Assembly: GCA_963383645.1 (NCBI GenBank)
Contig: OY726565.1
Location: 36,685,529 to 36,749,528, forward strand
Origin: Muscardinus avellanarius
Taxonomy: Eukaryota > Chordata > Mammalia > Rodentia > Gliridae
Direction: 5' to 3'
Length of the DNA: 64,000 nt
Shown here: in pieces, positions 33,257 to 45,181 of the stretch
Numbering within the stretch: position 1 is the stretch's first letter
Layout of the letters: every line of letters begins with the position of its first letter
Position numbers and translations under genes: made by a program
The notes under the pieces: model-generated
What the model was told of the DNA's origin: nothing
Database searches by the model: none
What the model saw: only the letters and a program-made list of their open reading frames with translations

Positions 33257-35479
33257 AATGCTGATTTTATAGATATCATTTTGTGTTGAATGGACACAAC
33301 CAAAAATAACAGTATTTCAATGGTGAAGTGAAAGTTAAACTATTCCTAAATATCTTATTCAAATTATTTTAATATTCAAAACAATATCCATGGTTGTTTC
33401 AAATAAGAGTATTATTCTTAATACCAAGCTTTAGTTTATTGATGATGACTGGCTAGTTAAGATAACAAAGGTAGACATAAACAAAATAATACTAGTTTGA
33501 ACTGTGCTCTACCTATTGTATACCCTCTTTAACCAGTGTTGCCTGATATAATATACAGGTATTGGCCTTAAATTATACTAGTATTTTTTTCTATAGAAAT
33601 AGGAAAGTACCAACAATCATTCACTTTTATTATTTTTACTATTTGTTTATTTTTTAAAATTGTTTTGGGTTAAGTAATATCATAACATACATTTATAGAA
33701 ATATTTATAGTCAACCAAGTTATATCTTTATAGAATTGTTGCAATTTCATCAAGAATATTTCATGTTTTGTTTTTCATTTCTGATATTTCTAATTATATG
33801 TCCTTAAAACCCTTAGTTCTTTTCCTTTAAGTGAAAAATATGCTTTTTTTAATCTTAAAAGTTTATGATAAGGTTTTTTGTATACTAATATTTCACTCTT
33901 TTGGTATTTGAAATGCATATACTACTCTAAAATTTAAATAAATTTTAAAAATCTAATTAATTATACTTAAAACATTTATATTATCTGCAATGTTATTGCA
34001 ATTGACTTATAAAGTACTACACTCTATTACTCTAATGCAAGCAAACAAGAGAAAAACTACCCCCAATCCATCAACCCTCTTTTTTTCTGGTTTCCAAAGC
34101 TCCCACACTGAAGCCAGCAACTAGTCAGCTTGCACATAGACCACACTTTGGGAGCTCTCTACTTTGTGTTCATTATTTAACTTAGTGTTCTGTCTATTTC
34201 CCCCCAGAACATGACATTTCAATTCTGTCTGACTTCTAAAGGCTTACTTCAGCAAACATTCCATACAGAGCTAGAAAAATGTTGTCTGGTAGTTCAGTTT
34301 CTATAATTTTAATCAAATATTCAGTCATGTGAAGCCAGAGGGAGTTTCTGCTTGAATTACTATAAATTTCACACAGAGCTACCACATGGTGCAAAGAATC
34401 TAAAACATTGTTTTCTAAAAGGTTAGAAAGTCAGTTGAAGCACAGTTGAATACAAATTAAACTGTTTATGCAAGAGAAAGTGGCCTGATTCCATTCTCAC
34501 CTCCTGTGAAACTCAAAGCCAAACTATCTTCATAGGCTTCCCGATAACTTTCCACCACTGGGTATGATTTGAGAGGTTTCCAGAAAGCACATCTTTTTTC
34601 CTAAACTCCCCCTCCCATTCAATGTCTGATATTTTTGCAGAGTACACACATGGGCCCTCTTACTGCCACAAACACATTTGAAATGCATGCATTCCTGATA
34701 AAAGAAACACTACTGGCTTCAGTTTGTGCGAAGGTGTAAATTACTGGCATTAGACCTAGGAGTTAAGTCTGTGACTGTGTTTGTATGTGTGAAAATCACA
34801 GAGCAAAGGAGATGTGTTGACAGAAAGGGGGGGGGGCAAAGGATAGAAGAAATGAGTTGGAGACAGAAACGTCAAACTTTCTCTAATTTACAACTTTACT
34901 TAAGCCTTTCTCTGAATCTTAGATAAGAACCTGCAAAGAAAATGAAAAAAAAAATGGAAATGGTAAGTCAAAAATTTTTAAATGATTAAGTTCAAGCTCA
35001 TATACTTATTTTATAGTTCTCACGGTGGCAGCTGTACTTTTATATTGTCCTGCTTTATAACTAGGCTCAGATATCAATTTAATGAGAAAAACTTAAACCT
35101 TCAAAATGATGGAAAATATATTTCAGGTTTATACAGTTTTTCCCTATGTTTTATGTTAAGATAATATGATAAACAACCCAAGCTAATATAATAGTTTTAA
35201 GACAAAACTAGGATAAATCAAGACTATTTATTGAATGCTTATATGCATTTTTGTCTGAACATTTGATATTTTAAATAACTTTAGTTGTTATTTACACTAC
35301 TGCCTATAAAAAAAGAATATTTTTACTAATAACTATGAAGACAGAATGTCTGTGAGGTTATCATTTTTGTTATTTGGACAAGTGGACCTTGTAAAGTGTA
35401 TGGTAAACTTTAAAGTAAAAAATGAAGGTGAGTTTTCATCATGCAGAAAATGATTTAATACTGACTCATGGTCTATTAC
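33257..35479. other. Unique AT-rich DNA
   Basis: No repeat recognised. Contains a 9-G run near 34828. The open frames 34726-34926 and 34982-35164 lack recognisable domains. Confidence 0.45.
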
Positions 35480-35999
35480 AAATGGGCTGGCTACCTGACT
35501 TCCAGCTTGGAATGCTAATTAGTGGATGGTCCAGAGTAAAGAGTAGGGAAAAACATTGTGGCAGGTATTTAGGTTATTGTACAATGGACTAGAATGTCAT
35601 GTACTAGTTTTTCATATAGATGGCCACGGTAACCATGATATCATCAAAAAGAAGATGAATGGCTTTGTTGACCAGAAAACCCAAATAACTAGGCCTGTGA
35701 ACATTGACCCAACAACTCTAAGGGTAGGCTTGGAATAGTGAGCATACCAAAAACTACAGTTACATAAGAGAAAAAGCCACCCAGAGCTGTGACCTTAGCT
35801 TGTGACCTGACTGAAAAGAACCCATCTCAACAACTGAGGCCAGTTTCTCTCAATCTTCTATAAGTAGATGAAGATGAGACTTTTGATCCTTGGCTAGGCA
35901 GTACCAATGCTTCTTGCCATCTAGAAACAGCTCTAGGAGATGGAACTTCACCCTTCAACAATCTTTAAGATTAAGGATTAAAGTCTCAGGGGGAAATAA
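35480..35999 (+). mobile_element. Probable ERV internal remnant ahead of an LTR
   Basis: The text just before the LTR (ttgatccttggctaggcagt; gaaacagctctaggagatgg; then a purine run cagggggaaataa at 35988-36000) resembles the end of a gammaretrovirus-like env region and a polypurine tract. Frames are broken and no protein could be read. Only the last 150 bp are reasonably assigned. Confidence 0.4.
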
Positions 36000-36507
36000 T
36001 GTAAGATCAAAGAAATACAATAAATAGGTAGAAAGGAAATAAGGAAAAACAAGAAAACTGTAACTTTAATATGGAAGCCTGTGACAAGGCCTGTTAGACC
36101 CAAAAATTTCTGAGGAATTTATAAATTACCAAAAAGTTTTTGTTGACTGTCCTTAGGGAACTGTCTGTTTATCAGACAACAGAGTTAAAACAAAAGAGTA
36201 ATCTTCTTGAGCACTATTCAAGAGAGTCTCAGACATTGTTGCCTGTCCGTGAACAGTTCAAATAAAATGGAGACCTACTGAAAAGACAGTGAAAGTCAGG
36301 ACAAAGAAGATGATCCACACACCTAAAGATACCTTATGACAAGGTAACTAAGATCATCTTCTTATTCCTCTTCCTACCTACCCCTTATAAAATTCCCTAT
36401 AAAAGAAGAGTCCTCTCTCACTTTAGGGAGGGCCCATGTTCTCCCTTAAATAGATACTTTTCTACTTTTCTAAATAAATGTCTATGTCTCTGAAAAGAAA
36501 AAAATCA
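36000..36507 (+). mobile_element. ERV1-type LTR, plus
   Basis: Begins TGTAAGATCAAAG right after the purine run. U3 holds motifs such as ctgtctgtttatcagacaac. A TATA-like ccctataaaagaagag (36398-36413) is followed by ctctctcactttagggaggg and cccatgttctcccttaaata, with a poly(A) signal AAATAAATG near 36473. This layout is typical of gammaretrovirus-like LTRs. The 3' limit (a CA at 36506) is approximate and no target duplication was checked. Confidence 0.6.
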
Positions 36508-36565
36508 TTTAACTAATTGGTTTCCCATGATTATTTAATGGAAATGTCTGGGTTAAAAAAAAGAC

Positions 36566-36600
36566 TGGGTTGGTTGGTTGGTTGGTTGGTTGGTTGGTTT
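36566..36600 (+). repeat. (GGTT)n microsatellite
   Basis: Seven or more GGTT units ending in a T-run. Confidence 0.95.
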
Positions 36601-37606
36601 TTTGAAAATCAGCTTACAGAACCATAAGCATTAGCTGCTTGACTAGTAAAATAGTCAAGCTCAGTACAGAATTGCCAGGGCCTGAGTGTAATGTCAGTCA
36701 GGACAGGCTATGTTATTCTGTAAAATTATCAACCTCAACCATTTCAGTGTCCTAATGCGTCCCATCCAATCTAGAATTGTAAGAAGCCTCTTTGCATTTA
36801 TCCACAGATCCTGGAGATGAGTTTTCTGTCTACAAGCACTTTCACAATCTCTGAGGCAGGAAAAAGTGGCTGTGCCAAATTACACACTGGCAGATGATAC
36901 TTCTGCTCAGCATTTCATTGGCCAAGGCATGTTAAATGACCATGCCTGGTTGAAAATTGCTTATGATGTACAATTCTTTCATGTTCCTGGAAAAATTGGG
37001 TAATTGTTGTATTTATGAACAGAACTAATGAGAACTATGAGAAAAAGTTTAGGAAAAGGAACAGGAAGCTATAATTAAGCTTAAGAGGCTGCCCAAATGG
37101 TGACCAGTGTGGAAATATACCAGATAAAAGATTCACATTTTTTACTATAGAAATACAGTTAGTAAGACCACAAAATACCTGGACCCCCAAAGATCTTAAT
37201 ACCTTTAACTATCACTGACAACTTGATATAAAAATGAATTGTGAGGGCTTAAAACACACCTGCAAATATTTGTATATTAATTGATATTAGTAACTACTGG
37301 TTGCCCTTTGATTTCATTTTCTTCTCCTTTGTTCTCTAATGAAAGATCACATTATTTTGTTATTGGCATATGCCTTTTATTCTCATGGAAAGAGACTGAG
37401 CTATTACTTAAAATTTTAATTGCAGCCCTGGACCTGATGCAGTCCCAACATAGTCTCCACTGCCTAGCTGTTCTCAAACCCTACTAATGGAAACCAAGAA
37501 ACAGCACCAAAGACTAAGTACCCATTCTTGTCTCAATCTTTGAACACTAAAGGAACTACATCAATATCTATGTATCTACATAAAATTAGTTTACTGTTTT
37601 TATGTA

Positions 37607-37650
<44 letters not shown>

Positions 37651-37957
37651 TTGTTTTATCATACACAAGATATTGTTCTAATCTATCTACTGTAATGGAG
37701 TAATGCGGAAAGCAATAGAATGATAGTAGGTTTCTTCTCTGAGAACCTGAAAAAAAAAGTGACGATTTCCTTGACAGAGCTCTTGGCTATTTGTAGATGT
37801 CTTTCATAGTCACTGTAGATCTAAACCTTTAAATCTTTCTCCTTATTACTTAAACACACACTTAGGTTAAAATCTTTGTCAATTTAAGTAACTATTGAAT
37901 TTAGCTGCATTTAGAGCTGATGAGATGTGTGGCTGAAAGTAGAATGTGGTCATACTT
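36601..37957. other. Unique DNA with an AT microsatellite
   Basis: A (TA)n tract at 37609-37647. Text around 36850-36960 (ttacacactggcagatgata, catttcattggccaaggcat) looks like an old dispersed repeat but I could not name it. Confidence 0.45.
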
Positions 37958-37971
37958 AAAAATGTGTCCTG

Positions 37972-38123
37972 ATGCCGGGTGTGGTGGTGCACGCTTGAAA
38001 TCCCCATGCTTGGGAGGCGGAGACAGGAGGATCGACCCTGTTTCCAAATAAAAATATTAAATTGGTCTGGGAGTGTAGCCTGGAGGTAGAAGGGCTTCCA
38101 AGAACCCCAGTACCACAAAAAAA
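37972..38123 (+). mobile_element. B1-dID SINE with body deletion and 14-bp target duplication
   Basis: Head gccgggtgtggtggtgcacg, then ggaggatcgaccctgtttcc. Here almost the whole second box is deleted, more than in subfamily C. Tail ends gggcttccaagaaccccagt. Perfect AAAAATGTGTCCTG flanks (37958-37971 and 38124-38137). Confidence 0.95.
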
Positions 38124-38137
38124 AAAAATGTGTCCTG

Positions 38138-38862
38138 GTCCCAAGGAGAGTAGAATTTTAATCCTTTCCTTTTTATCACAGATGATTACACCCAAGCTTC
38201 ATTGAAAAGTTGATAAGATTTTATTTCTTTAATCAAAAGTGTATGCTAACGAAGTTTTGTTGCAAGTATGGATGGCATTGAACTTCATTCCAGCAAACCA
38301 CATCCTGACATTATATTCTGGGTTGGCATTATTATAATTATGGATGTATTCATCTTGTGACTGTACTGTCAACTTTCAATAAATTTGCTATCAAAGTTTA
38401 AGTTGTCTATTGCTCTAAGTAAAGTTCCCTTTTGCTTTTGAAATTATAATAATATTTTCACACAATTCACAATGTCCTGTTAAAATGAAGAAAAATTATC
38501 AGACTGCATTTCTGAATATACTAATTATGTTTTACCAACTATGTATATTCATAAGAATTTTTAATTTGATGATTTTACTCTGTCCCCTAATTTTTTAATA
38601 TTTTCTCCTAGAGAAACACATTTTTTGGAGATCTGAAAAAAATGAGAAGAAAAAGCTTTCCTTGAACTTATATAAAAACTCACCTTGGTGGAAATTAGGC
38701 ACAGAAAATGCACTACTTTCTGCCTTTTATTATAACTCTTATTTATTTTCATGACCTCTGAAAGTAAATAGCTTAGGAGGATATTCTGTTAAAATAAATA
38801 ACTTTGTAATGATTTTAAAATCATATTAAATATGTACAAGTGATATGCAGCAAAACTATAAT
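38138..38862. other. Unique AT-rich DNA
   Basis: No repeat or exon recognised. Confidence 0.45.
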
Positions 38863-39290
38863 TTAATAATGAATCAGCCATTAAGAAAAACACACTTACA
38901 TTATTTACAGAGAAATAGATGGAACTTGAGAATATTATGCTAAGTGAGATTAGTCAGTCACAAAAAAATAAGAAATCGAATGCTCTCCCTAATATGCAGG
39001 CGCTAGGAAAAAATAGGTCATAGGAGGAACTCCAGACAAAGAAGACCAAAATCGACCTAACCTGAGGGGGATGGGAGGGGGAAAAGGGAAATTCCCTAAT
39101 GTACATGATGTGCATTAACAAACATATCAAAGTCAATCACTAAGCTAAACGTGAGAAGAAGGGAGCGAGAGGAAATGAGGCAGGTATTGGGTAAGGGCTA
39201 ATTGGATGATGTGTACATGTATACCTCCACTATCTTGTACTCCATTAAGATGTATGACTGCAATGCACCAATAAAAAATTAGAAAAATAA
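38863..39290 (+). mobile_element. L1, 5'-truncated, plus
   Basis: End of ORF2 (gaatattatgctaagtgaga, ttagtcagtcacaaa) and 3' UTR (aatgtacatgatgtgcatta, agtcaatcactaagctaaac, ggctaattggatgatgtgta) ending in the terminal motif gcaatgcaccaataaaaaat. Matches the 3' UTR at 14040-14240. Confidence 0.9.
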
Positions 39291-39487
39291 TAACAAAGCA
39301 TTTTATGCTTGAGAATATCCTAACCTTTGGAGGTCAAAATAATTGTAATAAGGTTGATAGAGCTAATAAAACATCAGAATCCAATAGAATTTTTCATGCA
39401 GAATAAATAAAATGTAGATACCAAGAAAGGAAATGATGTATTGATATAGAAATTTCTACAAAAATGCTAGTGAAAAACTTTTTTTTA

Positions 39488-39662
39488 AATATATATCAAA
39501 GTCAATCACTAAGCCAAACATGAGAAGGAAGGAAAGGGGAGGGAAGGGCGTGAGGTGAAAATTAAGGAAGGGCTAAATGAATGATGTATGCATGTATGCC
39601 TCTAACATCTTGTACACCATTAAGATGTATGACTATACTGCACCAATAAAATTTTTAATTAT
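39488..39662 (+). mobile_element. L1 3' UTR fragment, plus
   Basis: atatcaaagtcaatcactaa to actgcaccaataaaattttt; the same 3' UTR as the preceding element, about 200 bp downstream, in the same orientation. It is a very short 5'-truncated insertion. Confidence 0.85.
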
Positions 39663-40870
39663 AAATTATATCAATATATAATATGAATAGAAAAAGCAAA
39701 ATTCTGCTCATTATTAAGCAATACTGGGATTATTTAAAGTTAAAATTACAAAAATATTAAAAATAAATAAAAACAACTCAAAAATAGCAATTTAATAAAT
39801 TCCAAGTCTATTATCTGAGCATTTATTTTTATAGTCTAATAGAAATAAAAATTGTAGACAAAATATCTCGGGAGCCATGGGAAAGCATTAGAAACAACAT
39901 TTGTCTGTAGTTTTAAAGAACTATAGACGTTTTGTCAAAAGAAACCAATCATAAAATTAGGGCAGACACAATGAATATGAATATTGGATGCAATTAAACC
40001 TGTGCATGAATCTTATCCTAAACATTGCTAGCAGTGGGACATCTACCTCCATTTGAATATTCCCCAGTGCTTGAAAACTTTCACCATAACAGTACATTGT
40101 ATTTTCCAGGAAGTTCTTGTATTTAAAGGTTGATTCTTATACTGAATTAAAAGTTATGTCACATAACTTCTATCCATTGGTCCTGATCTTTCTCAGTGGA
40201 GTCACAAATCCATTTTATCTCCAGTCCATTTAGAACTATTAATTCCTCCTAAATTGTTTTCTTTCCAAGTCATCATCTTTTAGAATTCTCTATCATCATT
40301 TATAAATGAATGCCATCAATGACTTCTTCATTCTTTGAACTTAAATTTTAAAGGGATATTTTAGAGTTAGTACTGTGATGTGAACACAATATACAATCTA
40401 AACAGAAAAATAAAAAAGTAAATTCATAAATTTTTAAAGTAAGCACATAATAGGTACTTAATAAATATTTATTTATAAAACAAATTGCTAATGCATATTG
40501 ATTTTATAGCCCAAATTTTACTTAGCTTATTTCAAGTAAATTTTATCTTGTTAGATGCAAAACATCTTTGTAGATATGGAGATCAATAGTCATTCTGTAT
40601 CTCATTATATTTGTCATACTCCCAGCTTTATGATATCTACAATTTAATAAACATTACTTTTTTATTAACATTCAAAGCAGTAATAAGATAGGTATTAAAC
40701 TCAATGACCTACTAAGAACTCACCTGAGACCTATCGTCTATAGGCTGCCAGTGATAGAATCAGCAGGCCCTTCAGGTATAGCACTTCCACTGATAAGAAT
40801 TCACTTAATTTATTATCAGGTACCACACATGTCTTTCTCCATGAGATATAAATTTAAAAAAATCCAGTGG
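39663..40870. other. Unique DNA with faint old-repeat text
   Basis: 40010-40300 (agtgggacatctacctccat; taacttctatccattggtcc) resembles an old mammalian-wide repeat that I cannot name. Around 40440-40480 lies a short L2/MIR-like 3' tail (aggtacttaataaatattta). Confidence 0.4.
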
Positions 40871-40871
40871 T

Positions 40872-41010
40872 GCCAGACATGGTGGCACACACCTGTAATC
40901 CTAGCATTCAGGAGGCAGAGACTGGAGGATCACAAGTTTGGGAACAGCCTCAGCTACTTCTGGGGGTATGGCTCAGAGGTACAATGCCCATGGGTTCCAT
41001 CCACAGTACC
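40872..41010 (+). mobile_element. B1-dID SINE with internal deletion
   Basis: Head gccagacatggtggcacac, then cagcctcagctacttctggg joins the head directly to the ID tail (gggggtatggctcagaggta). Second box and linker are missing. Confidence 0.85.
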
Positions 41011-41032
41011 AATAAATAAATAAATAAACAAA

Positions 41033-41085
<53 letters not shown>
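41011..41085 (+). repeat. (AAAT)n-(TA)n-(CA)n compound microsatellite
   Basis: AAAT units, a short TA block and about 45 bp of CA, growing from the SINE tail. Confidence 0.95.
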
Positions 41086-41088
<3 letters not shown>

Positions 41089-42369
41089 TAATGGTTATTG
41101 ACATCCAAATTTGCTATACTTGTTCTAACACTTGATTAACTGTATTAAAAAAAAAAGCATCTTCTATCATAGTATGCCCTTAGTAATTCCACCCTAGTTC
41201 TTAGGCAGTTATTTCCTAAGTGTTTACATCTGGGGTTTTGCTGTTGTTGTTGTTGTTGTTGTTGTTGTTTTTATCTCAATGGTAACACCCTGATCTTATT
41301 AAGACGAATATTCTTCTCTTTTTGAAAATTAAAATACCATTTCTGGTTTGTCCAGTATGCCTGTTTTGATAATGCAAAGGCCTTCACTGTCCTGAAATAT
41401 AAATATAAATATGTACAACTTATATGTTTATTATAAATAATATAAATAAATATATAATACTTATACTTAAATACTTACATATTATATATATTTACTTATA
41501 CTCTAGAATATTTTATATATAAAATATGCATATGTATACACACAAAGAGAGAGGAAATATTTTACATTTTCTCTCTCTCTCTGTGAGGTTAGCTCGAAGA
41601 AAAGAGGGGTGCCTACTAAAACCAGTATTTTAGTATGTCTTTAATACTCAAGTATACAACGGAAGACTGAAATAAAATTTATGAACACAAAATTCTGTAA
41701 ATAAAATTGCTTACTTGTTTTTTTTGCATATAGATAGGATACACTAAGTAAAATATTTATATTAAACTATCTTTGAAAAGATTCTCTAACTTTGGATTAC
41801 CTAAAAATAACAAAATAAGTTCGTAGGAATGATTCATTCTGGTATCTGGATTAAGAATTATATAATAACTTATTAAGCTTATATAGAACAAATAAAATGA
41901 ATTAAAGATCAAGATTTAAATCATCTTTGTGATATTATTGACAACCTTTAACAATTAAGAGTAAAGGAATTGCTTCATTCTATTCTCTAAATTCTTTAAT
42001 CCTGAAGACTAACTTTTTATTCAAGTTCCACCTGGAGGAAGGAAAATACTCAAGCCTAGCTAGTTTTCTTTATTGGTATATGTGTGGAGGGGGGAGCAGT
42101 GCCCCAGCTCCAGCCTTCTCTCATCATCTTCTTTCACCTAAGGGCCAGAGGAACGAAGAAGCACTGGTGAGGTGCTTCCAGGGTCAAAGGCATGTCAAAA
42201 CTCTGTGACCTTTCACTGCCCCCACACCTCACTGACATAGGACTACTGGCCTATGTTCCTGAGTTTCTTTCCTCCAGTAATCATGTTCAAACTAAAAAAA
42301 AAAAATTGTAGTCAATTGTGTAGGAATGTTGGTATTTTTACACCACGAATTTAAAAGGACTGTGTTTAG
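41086..42369. other. Unique AT-rich DNA with a (GTT)n repeat
   Basis: A GTT repeat lies at 41239-41271 and an AT-rich block at 41395-41530. The GC-richer piece at 42080-42240 has no identified family. Confidence 0.45.
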
Positions 42370-43650
42370 TATGCAAAGGGAATCAAATAGGGAACATCAG
42401 TACAGAACCTACAGATATTAAAAAGGGTAATAAATGGATATTGTGGACCTCATACCCATAAGTTTGATAACCTAAATGAAATGGACCAATTCCTCGAAAG
42501 AGACAATGTGCCAGAATTTACACAAGATAAAATAGATAACCCGAATAGACCTATATCTTACACTGTTCAGACTCATATGACAAAATATCACAGAATGAGT
42601 GGCTTATAAACAACAGAAACTTATTTCTCACAGATTTGGAGTCTGGAAGTTCTAAGATCAAGGTACCAAGAGACCTAGTGTTTAGTGAGGTCTCACTTCC
42701 TGGACAGCTGTCTTTACACAATAAGCTCATAGGCCAAAGGGGATATGTCTCAAGATATCTTTTATAAACACACAAATTCCATTCATGAGAGCTTCATCCT
42801 CATAACTTAATCACTTCCCCAAAGTCCTATGTCTGAGACATCATTTTGGGGACTAGGATTTCAATATATACATTCTGAAGAAAAACAAATATTCAGATCA
42901 TAGTAACCTACAGAAGTTAATAACCCCCTCCCCCCATGAAAAGCACCAGGCTGAGATGGATTCCCTAGAGGATTCTGACAGCCCTTGAAGGAAGACATGA
43001 TATCAATTCTCTAATTTCTTTTTCAGATGATAGAAGCACAAGTATTCCTTTCTAGTTCATTTTATATGACTGTCATTATTAGAATATCTAAACCAGATGA
43101 CTTTACAAGAAGAGAAACTATGGATCAATTTTACTTATGGACGTATATATAAAAGTTTTGAACAAAGTATTACTAAACTAACTGTAACAATATAAAAGAG
43201 AATTAAGCAACATGATTAAATGGGATTTATTCTAGATATGTAAGGATGGTACAACATTAAAAAATCAATATAATTAACCACACCAACAGGATAAAGAATA
43301 AAAATCACATCATTATATCAATATACACAGAAAAGGCATATGAAAAAAATCCAACAATAATATGTAAACCTCTCAACAAACCAGAAATAGTGGTGACTAT
43401 CCTCAATTTGATAGAAAAAAGTCTACAAAAACAAAAGGTTTAACACTATACTTAATATTAAGAAACTTAAATCTTTTTTTGCTAAGATAAGGAATAAGCC
43501 AAGGATGTTCCTCTCACCATTGCTGCTAAATACTAAACTGGAATCCCTAGCTAATGCAATAAGATAAGAAATGGAAATAAAAGCTGTAAGGAGGAAATAA
43601 AACTATTTTGTTAACAGATAATATGAGGACAGGGATATTAAGGAATCTCT
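42370..43650 (+). mobile_element. Old L1 ORF2 remnant, interrupted by MaLR
   Basis: Left part: acctaaatgaaatggaccaa and gataacccgaatagacctat. Right part: gaaaagcaccaggctgagat, gattaaatgggatttattct, ggatggtacaacattaaaaa, aaaggcatatgaaaaaaatc, gccaaggatgttcctctcac. Both follow L1 ORF2 up to the reverse transcriptase domain, with many stops. A MaLR LTR separates them (42562-42907). Confidence 0.7.
42562..42907 (-). mobile_element. MaLR LTR (MST/MLT1 group), minus
   Basis: Reverse MaLR order: catatgacaaaatatcacag, gtggcttataaacaacagaa, ttatttctcacagatttgga, cacttccccaaagtcctatg, ttttggggactaggatttca, ending tattcagatcatagta. It interrupts an L1 whose sequence resumes on the far side. Confidence 0.75.
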
Positions 43651-43653
43651 AGA

Positions 43654-43770
43654 GCCAGGTGTGGTGCTCCACACCTGAATTCCAGTACTTGCAAGGCCAA
43701 GAGAAGAAGATCCCAGGTTTTAGGTGAACTCTCAGCCACTTAGTGAGGCCCTCAGAAACTGAATAAAATT
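43654..43770 (+). mobile_element. B1-dID SINE, 3'-truncated
   Basis: Head gccaggtgtggtgctccaca and second box to tgaggccctcagaaactgaa. No ID tail. Confidence 0.75.
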
Positions 43771-44873
43771 TCTACATGCCTGGATAATTGTGTGCTCAAG
43801 GAGATGTGGCAAAAGGCTACAATCAAATCTCAAAGTGCCTCTCATATAATGTTAAGAAATTTAGACATAACTGATGTAAGAAGAAGAGATAAGAAAAAGA
43901 AAAACAAGTGATTATGATATGAATAAAAGTAAAAAAGGTGAGAAAACATCTTTATTTGAAAGTTTATTTTATACATTTGTAGGTTATGTCTGTCATCTCC
44001 AATTTTTTAAGAAATTTCAAGTTTAATATTTTTTTCTGTCAAATAAGGAAAACTACTGAAAGGCAGTGCTGTACATCTGCAGTTACCATGTTACCCAACT
44101 GGTCATCTGGCTGAGTCAACCCTAAATTCTGGCCTCTGCTCATCTCATGCCTCTCACTGGTAATCGCATGGTCACAATTAACCAATATATGATTACAAGA
44201 CTGTTGGAAAGAAAAAGAGGTGGGAACACATATATTTCCGTGCGAGTATTGGTGTTAATGTGAAATATGGTTTGGAATAAAGAAAAATAAAGGGCAGAAA
44301 TAGTGAAAGAATATAGTAAAAAATACAGGAGGAAAAAAGTTGGCATGCACTAAGGTAATGCTAGTGGAGTGTAGAGAAATAAATGAGTTCAAAGTATACA
44401 AACCTGATGACTGATTAATACTGTGTGAAAATATATGAGTAAGAAAGAAACATTTCAACTTATTTCCTGATTTCTAGCCAACGAGACTGACAATATAGTA
44501 TTACAAATAAATAAATGATAAATTTAAATATTAATAGAAGAAGTGGGTGCTTCAGAGGGATGAGAAATGTGCAGGTACACATTTAGAAATACTGAGTATA
44601 CAATTATTATTGAACCATAAGAATTATTTCTAGGGCAAAAAATAGAGGTGTATAGGAAAAGTCAGAATAAAGATTATGGCTCAAATGAATTATATGTGGG
44701 AAAATATAATAAAAGCCACGTGGCAAATGAGATGGGCAGTCATCAGATAAATAGGCGCAAAACAGAAATACATATCAATATTCAATTAAATGAAGAAAGA
44801 AATGTAAACCTAAATTTGGTTCTGTGAAAAAAGAATTCTAAAACAGAAATAATAACCAGGTGTTCCAGTTAGC
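43771..44873. other. Unique AT-rich DNA
   Basis: No family recognised. Minus-strand frames at 44140-44458 are Phe/Leu/Ser-rich and overlap one another. Confidence 0.45.
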
Positions 44874-45181
44874 ATCTCACTACTATATTTCAAAACACCT
44901 GACTACCACAACTTGGAGGAAGGAGATTCATTTGCTCTTGGTTCTGGAGATTTCAGAGGTTTAGTTCCAGCTAGACTGGGTGAAGGCTGTGAACTGAAGT
45001 CATACCTCAGGGAGGAGAGGAGGGAGACACAGGGCTCTGCTCCCCCATCATGGAGGCCAGAAGCATAATCTCCAAGGTCACACCCCAGGAGACCCCTCCT
45101 CAGTAGCCAAGCCTCACTTCCAGCACAGCTACCTTGTCTATGTGAGGTCTAGAAGGACAGTCTAAAGCCAAACCATAACAT
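44874..45181 (-). mobile_element. MaLR LTR (ORR1/MT-like), minus
   Basis: Reverse MaLR features: ccagttagcatctcactact, caaaacacctgactaccaca, acttggaggaaggagattca, catcatggaggccagaagca, ending ccaaaccataaca. It resembles the copy at 9440 in layout, and both are in minus orientation. Confidence 0.65.
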
